NCBI RefSeq assembly: GCF_000283515.1
Contig: NC_015976.1
Coordinates: 4,061,501 to 4,125,500, forward strand
DNA from: Sphingobium sp. SYK-6
GTDB lineage: Bacteria > Pseudomonadota > Alphaproteobacteria > Sphingomonadales > Sphingomonadaceae
Direction of reading: 5' to 3'
Length of the DNA: 64,000 bases
Every line of letters begins with the position of its first letter. Positions within the stretch are counted from its first letter, which is position 1. Under the pieces are notes generated by a model that did no database searches, was not told the origin of the DNA, and worked only from the letters and a program-made list of their open reading frames with translations. A program made the position numbers and the translations under genes. This document shows, piece after piece, positions 61,182 to 64,000 of this stretch.

Positions 61182-63322
61182 TTGACTTTCCAGCGCAGGC
61201 GGAGCGAGTTGGCGATGACGATCAGCGAGCTGGTCGACATGGCGACAGCGGCGATGAGCGGTGTCACCTTGCCAGCCATTGCCAGCGGCACGGCGAGGAC
61301 ATTGTAGCCGACCGCCAGCGCGAAATTCTCCCGCACCACGCGCATGGTCGCGCGGGCGGCGCGGACGGCCACGGGAATGCCGCCGAGCCGGTCGCCCAGG
61401 AAAACGATGTCCGCCGCCTGCTGGCCGACATCGCTGGCCGAGGCGGGCGCCATGGAGACATGAGCGGCAGCCAGCGCGGGGCCGTCATTGAGGCCGTCGC
61501 CGACCATCAGGGGGCGATGACCGGCGGCGATGCGCGCCTCCAGCAATGCCATCTTGTCGGCCGGGCGCATGTCCCCCTCGCCCGGGATACCGAGTCTGTC
61601 GGAGACCGCTTTCACGGCGTCTTCCCGATCGCCGGACATGATCCGCGCGGGCAAGCCGAGCGCGGCAAGCTGGGCCAGCGCATCGGCGGCATCGGGACGC
61701 AACGCGTCCGTGAAGCGGATGATGTGCGGCGCATCGCCGAGCAGGTCGAGTGCCACGGCGGCGCGCCCGTCGCCATCAGCGGGCAGTTCTTCCGGGCGCG
61801 GGCGGCGCATGGCGACCAGATGGTCCCCATAACGCGCTTCCACGCCTTCGCCGGGCTTCTCCACCACATCTGTCAGCGCGGCCGGACCGACATCGGCCCC
61901 GCCCAGTGCCTGGCGCAGGGCGATCGCGAGCGGGTGACGGCTCGCCATCGCAAGCGCGCGAACAATGCCGCGTTCAGCCTCGCCGAGTGTCTCCAGTCCG
62001 TCAGGCACCGGGCGGCCGAGCGTGAGCGTGCCGGTCTTGTCGAGCAGCGCTTCATCGGCCTGCGCGAGCCGCTCCAGCGCGCTGCCATCCTTCACCAGCA
62101 GGCCCGCGCGCATCATGGTGCCGCAGACGACGACCTGCGCCACCGGCACGGCGAGGCCGAGCGCACAGGGGCAGGTGATGATGAGCACCGCGATGGCCAC
62201 CAGCAGCGACTGGTGCCAGCCGGCGCCCGCGACCATCCAGCCCGCAAAGCTCAGGCCGGCGAGCAGGTGCACGACCGGTGCGTAGAGGCGCGAGGCGCGA
62301 TCGGCGATGCGGACATAATGCGAGCGCGACTGCGCCGCGCCTTCCATCAGCCGCGCAATCTCCGCGATGGTGCGGGCCTCGCCGACCGCCGTGACCCGCA
62401 GTGTCACCGGCGCTTCCAGGTTGAGCGTGCCGGCAGTGGCGGTGTCGCCCGGCCCGGCCACCACCGGCGCGCTTTCGCCCGTGAGCAGCGAGAGGTCGAA
62501 CCGGCTGCTGCCCTGCTCGATGATGCCGTCCGCCGCCAGCCGCTCGCCGGCCGCGACCAGCAGGCGGTCGCCCACGGCGAGCGCGTCGGCCGAGACCCAC
62601 TGGCTGCCCCCCGCATCGTCGAGCCGCATGGCGCCGGGCGCGGTGCGCCGCACCAGCGCTTCCGCGCCGCTTGCCGCGCGGCCGCGCATCATCTCGTCGA
62701 GCACGCGGCCCGCGAGAAGGAAGGCGAGCAGCATCAGCGCGCCATCGAACCAGGCATGTTCGCCGCCCACGATCGTCTCGTAGAAGCTCATGCCGGTGGC
62801 GAGCGTGACGCCGATGGAGATCGGCACATCCATGTTGGTGGTGCCCGCCCTCAGTGCGCGGAAAGCCGATTCGAAGAAAGGCCGCCCGGCATAGGCAACC
62901 GCCGGAATGGCGATGAGCGCCGAGATCCAGTGGAAGAGATGGCGCGCATTGCCATCCGCGCCTGACCATACCGAGACGGACAGCAGCATCACGTTCATCG
63001 CCGCGAAGCCGGCAACGGCGAGAGCGCGGATCAGGCGCTTGAGCGCGGCGCTGCGTGCTTGGCTGGCGGCCCCCTGAAGCGATTGCGCCTCGAAGCCGAT
63101 CGCGTCGAAGGCGCGGATGATGTCCGGCTCCTCGAGCGCGGGGGCATGCGCCACCGTGACCGTCTTGCTGGAGAAATTGACGCGCGCGCCCTCAATGCCG
63201 GGCTGCGCGGGCAACAGGCGCTCGATCTTGGCGATGCAGCCGGCGCAATGCATGTCCGGCACGGCGAAACGGGTTTCGACCGGCGTGCCGTTCCAGACCT
63301 CGCTGGCGTCATGATAGCTCAT
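61178..63322 (-). CDS. ccoI: Copper-translocating P-type ATPase CcoI/FixI
   Basis: 714 aa. N-terminal heavy-metal domain with M-H-C-A-G-C (about 24-29); eight membrane helices; T-G-E-S (about 290); ion-binding C-P-C in IITCPCALGLAVP; phosphorylation site D-K-T-G-T; hinge MVGDGLNDGPAL. CcoI exports copper for the cbb3 oxidase CuB site. Part of ccoG-ccoH-ccoI-ccoS, each joined by 4-bp overlaps. Confidence 0.94.
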   Translation of the reverse strand: MSYHDASEVWNGTPVETRFAVPDMHCAGCIAKIERLLPAQPGIEGARVNFSSKTVTVAHAPALEEPDIIRAFDAIGFEAQSLQGAASQARSAALKRLIRALAVAGFAAMNVMLLSVSVWSGADGNARHLFHWISALIAIPAVAYAGRPFFESAFRALRAGTTNMDVPISIGVTLATGMSFYETIVGGEHAWFDGALMLLAFLLAGRVLDEMMRGRAASGAEALVRRTAPGAMRLDDAGGSQWVSADALAVGDRLLVAAGERLAADGIIEQGSSRFDLSLLTGESAPVVAGPGDTATAGTLNLEAPVTLRVTAVGEARTIAEIARLMEGAAQSRSHYVRIADRASRLYAPVVHLLAGLSFAGWMVAGAGWHQSLLVAIAVLIITCPCALGLAVPVAQVVVCGTMMRAGLLVKDGSALERLAQADEALLDKTGTLTLGRPVPDGLETLGEAERGIVRALAMASRHPLAIALRQALGGADVGPAALTDVVEKPGEGVEARYGDHLVAMRRPRPEELPADGDGRAAVALDLLGDAPHIIRFTDALRPDAADALAQLAALGLPARIMSGDREDAVKAVSDRLGIPGEGDMRPADKMALLEARIAAGHRPLMVGDGLNDGPALAAAHVSMAPASASDVGQQAADIVFLGDRLGGIPVAVRAARATMRVVRENFALAVGYNVLAVPLAMAGKVTPLIAAVAMSTSSLIVIANSLRLRWKVK

Positions 63323-63810
63323 GACAGGTCGACGATGCGATTGAGCTCCCGGCCATGGGCCTGCGCCCGGACATGAATGATCCAGCGCCCGGCGGGCAGC
63401 GCGCCGACACTCTGATAACGGCCGCCGCCGATATGGCGGAACTGCATGGTCCGCTCGGGCGCGCGGCCGAGCGGATGGCGCACCAGCGCGGTGATCCGGG
63501 CATCGGTCATCGCCGAGGCAGCCTCGTGCAGCGTGACGTCCAGCCGCTGGCCGGGCGTGCGGGCGAGGTCCAGCGTCCAGCCCAGCGCCTCTTCCTCCCG
63601 GGCCTTCTCCAGCCAGCCATTGAACTTCTGGCTCGCGACATAGCTGTTCTCCACGACCTTGCCGCCGAAGGTGCTGCTGGCGAGGCGCGCCATGGTGAGA
63701 TTGACCGCGATCACGATGCCGAAGAACGTGACCAGAATGGCAGCCATGTGCCGCCCGGTGAACCGGCCGGCGCCCTTGTGTGCCTGCCCGCCATCATGTC
63801 TGCCAGTCAT
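63319..63810 (-). CDS. ccoH: Oxidase assembly protein CcoH/FixH
   Basis: 163 aa. One membrane helix (about 22-42, MAAILVTFFGIVIAVNLTMA), then a periplasmic FixH domain: SSTFGGKVVENSYVASQKFNGWLEKAREEEALGW and the closing GRYQSVGALPAGRWIIHVRAQAHG. CcoH helps bring CcoN and CcoP together. Overlaps ccoG and ccoI by 4 bp each. Confidence 0.92.
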   Translation of the reverse strand: MTGRHDGGQAHKGAGRFTGRHMAAILVTFFGIVIAVNLTMARLASSTFGGKVVENSYVASQKFNGWLEKAREEEALGWTLDLARTPGQRLDVTLHEAASAMTDARITALVRHPLGRAPERTMQFRHIGGGRYQSVGALPAGRWIIHVRAQAHGRELNRIVDLS

Positions 63811-64000
63811 TCGCTTTCCTCCGGACGAACAAAGCTTTCTGCATCGCGCGCCTTTTCGCCGCCATCACCCCCCGCCTGGACCGTGAACGCAAAGTCCTCC
63901 CGGGCGGAGCCGGTCGCGGGCGCGACGACATAGATATGTTCCTTGAGCACCTGATCGGCAGGCACCTCGACGGTGATGCTGCGTGCGGCGGATTCGCGGG
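63807..64000 (-). CDS. ccoG: CcoG/FixG (RdxA), C-terminal part (cut by window edge)
   Basis: The last 63 codons. Readable as RESAARSITVEVPADQVLKE, then HIYVVAPATGSAREDFAFTV and an acidic end (PEESE). This is the Ig-like C-terminal domain of the polyferredoxin CcoG, which reduces copper for cbb3 assembly. The stop overlaps the ccoH start (ATGA). The rest lies beyond the window. Confidence 0.85.
   Translation of the reverse strand, partial: RESAARSITVEVPADQVLKEHIYVVAPATGSAREDFAFTVQAGGDGGEKARDAESFVRPEESE

Noticed and set aside
57690..63990. Very long plus-strand open frames opposite hemN, ccoI and the SafE gene
   Set aside because: High-GC antisense frames; the minus-strand products have catalytic motifs and coupled starts.
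1..64000. CRISPR array, prophage or toxin-antitoxin pair
   Set aside because: No regularly spaced repeats, phage genes or paired small genes with such motifs were found in the window.

Overview
The window is high-GC alphaproteobacterial chromosome and reads as a sphingomonad (Sphingomonadaceae: Sphingobium, Sphingomonas or Novosphingobium type). Supporting this are MipZ and a DivK-like regulator, a PgmG-type phosphomannomutase/phosphoglucomutase, DUF3572 and COG5452 (CBP3-type) genes, a bactofilin/M23 pair, a two-domain cold-shock protein with a long Gly/RGG tail, and TonB-dependent receptors. Assignment below family level is not possible from the sequence alone.

Layout. 1-5.8 kb: start of a TonB-dependent receptor cut by the window edge, then the DNA-repair proteins PdeM and the Lhr-like helicase, separated by TrhO and an aspartyl protease. 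5.9-20.8 kb: housekeeping genes (pgmG, a J-domain membrane protein, mipZ, panC, a Sel1 protein, a FemAB-like acyltransferase, RidA, HAD, DUF3572, divK, rpmG, dps, the cold-shock protein, rnd-lptC-lptA-lptB-rpoN). 20.85-21.90 kb: an intact IS630-family element with TA duplications directly after rpoN. 22-25.5 kb: DUF1328, a cyclophilin, tRNA-Ser(GGA), a Tiki/TraB-like secreted protein and about 0.6 kb with no convincing gene.

25.5-36.9 kb is the accessory part: MFS transporter and a small NTF2-like protein (minus strand), then TonB receptor, larger NTF2-like protein, SDR, VAO/PCMH-type flavoprotein, its c-type cytochrome, a Tat-exported protein, a LacI regulator and an aldehyde dehydrogenase (plus strand). 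Together these look like uptake and side-chain oxidation of a para-substituted phenol, possibly lignin-derived: flavocytochrome oxidation at the benzylic carbon, then alcohol and aldehyde dehydrogenation. The two promoter regions share a pair of palindromic sites (ATGTA-N5-TRCAT) spaced exactly 42 bp in both, which suggests one regulator controls the whole cluster.

36.9-57.6 kb is again core: yceD, cytochrome bc1 chaperone, bamE, maeB, mutS-glnD, uspA, rpmI-rplT, pheS-pheT, two tandem paralogues of unknown function (one frameshifted), prfC, bactofilin and M23 peptidase, and tRNA-Ser(GCT). 57.7-64 kb is a microaerobic module: ccoG-ccoH-ccoI-ccoS (cbb3 oxidase maturation), an OmpW-family porin, hemN and a SafE-type membrane protein. 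FNR/FixK-like boxes lie between hemN and ompW and upstream of uspA.
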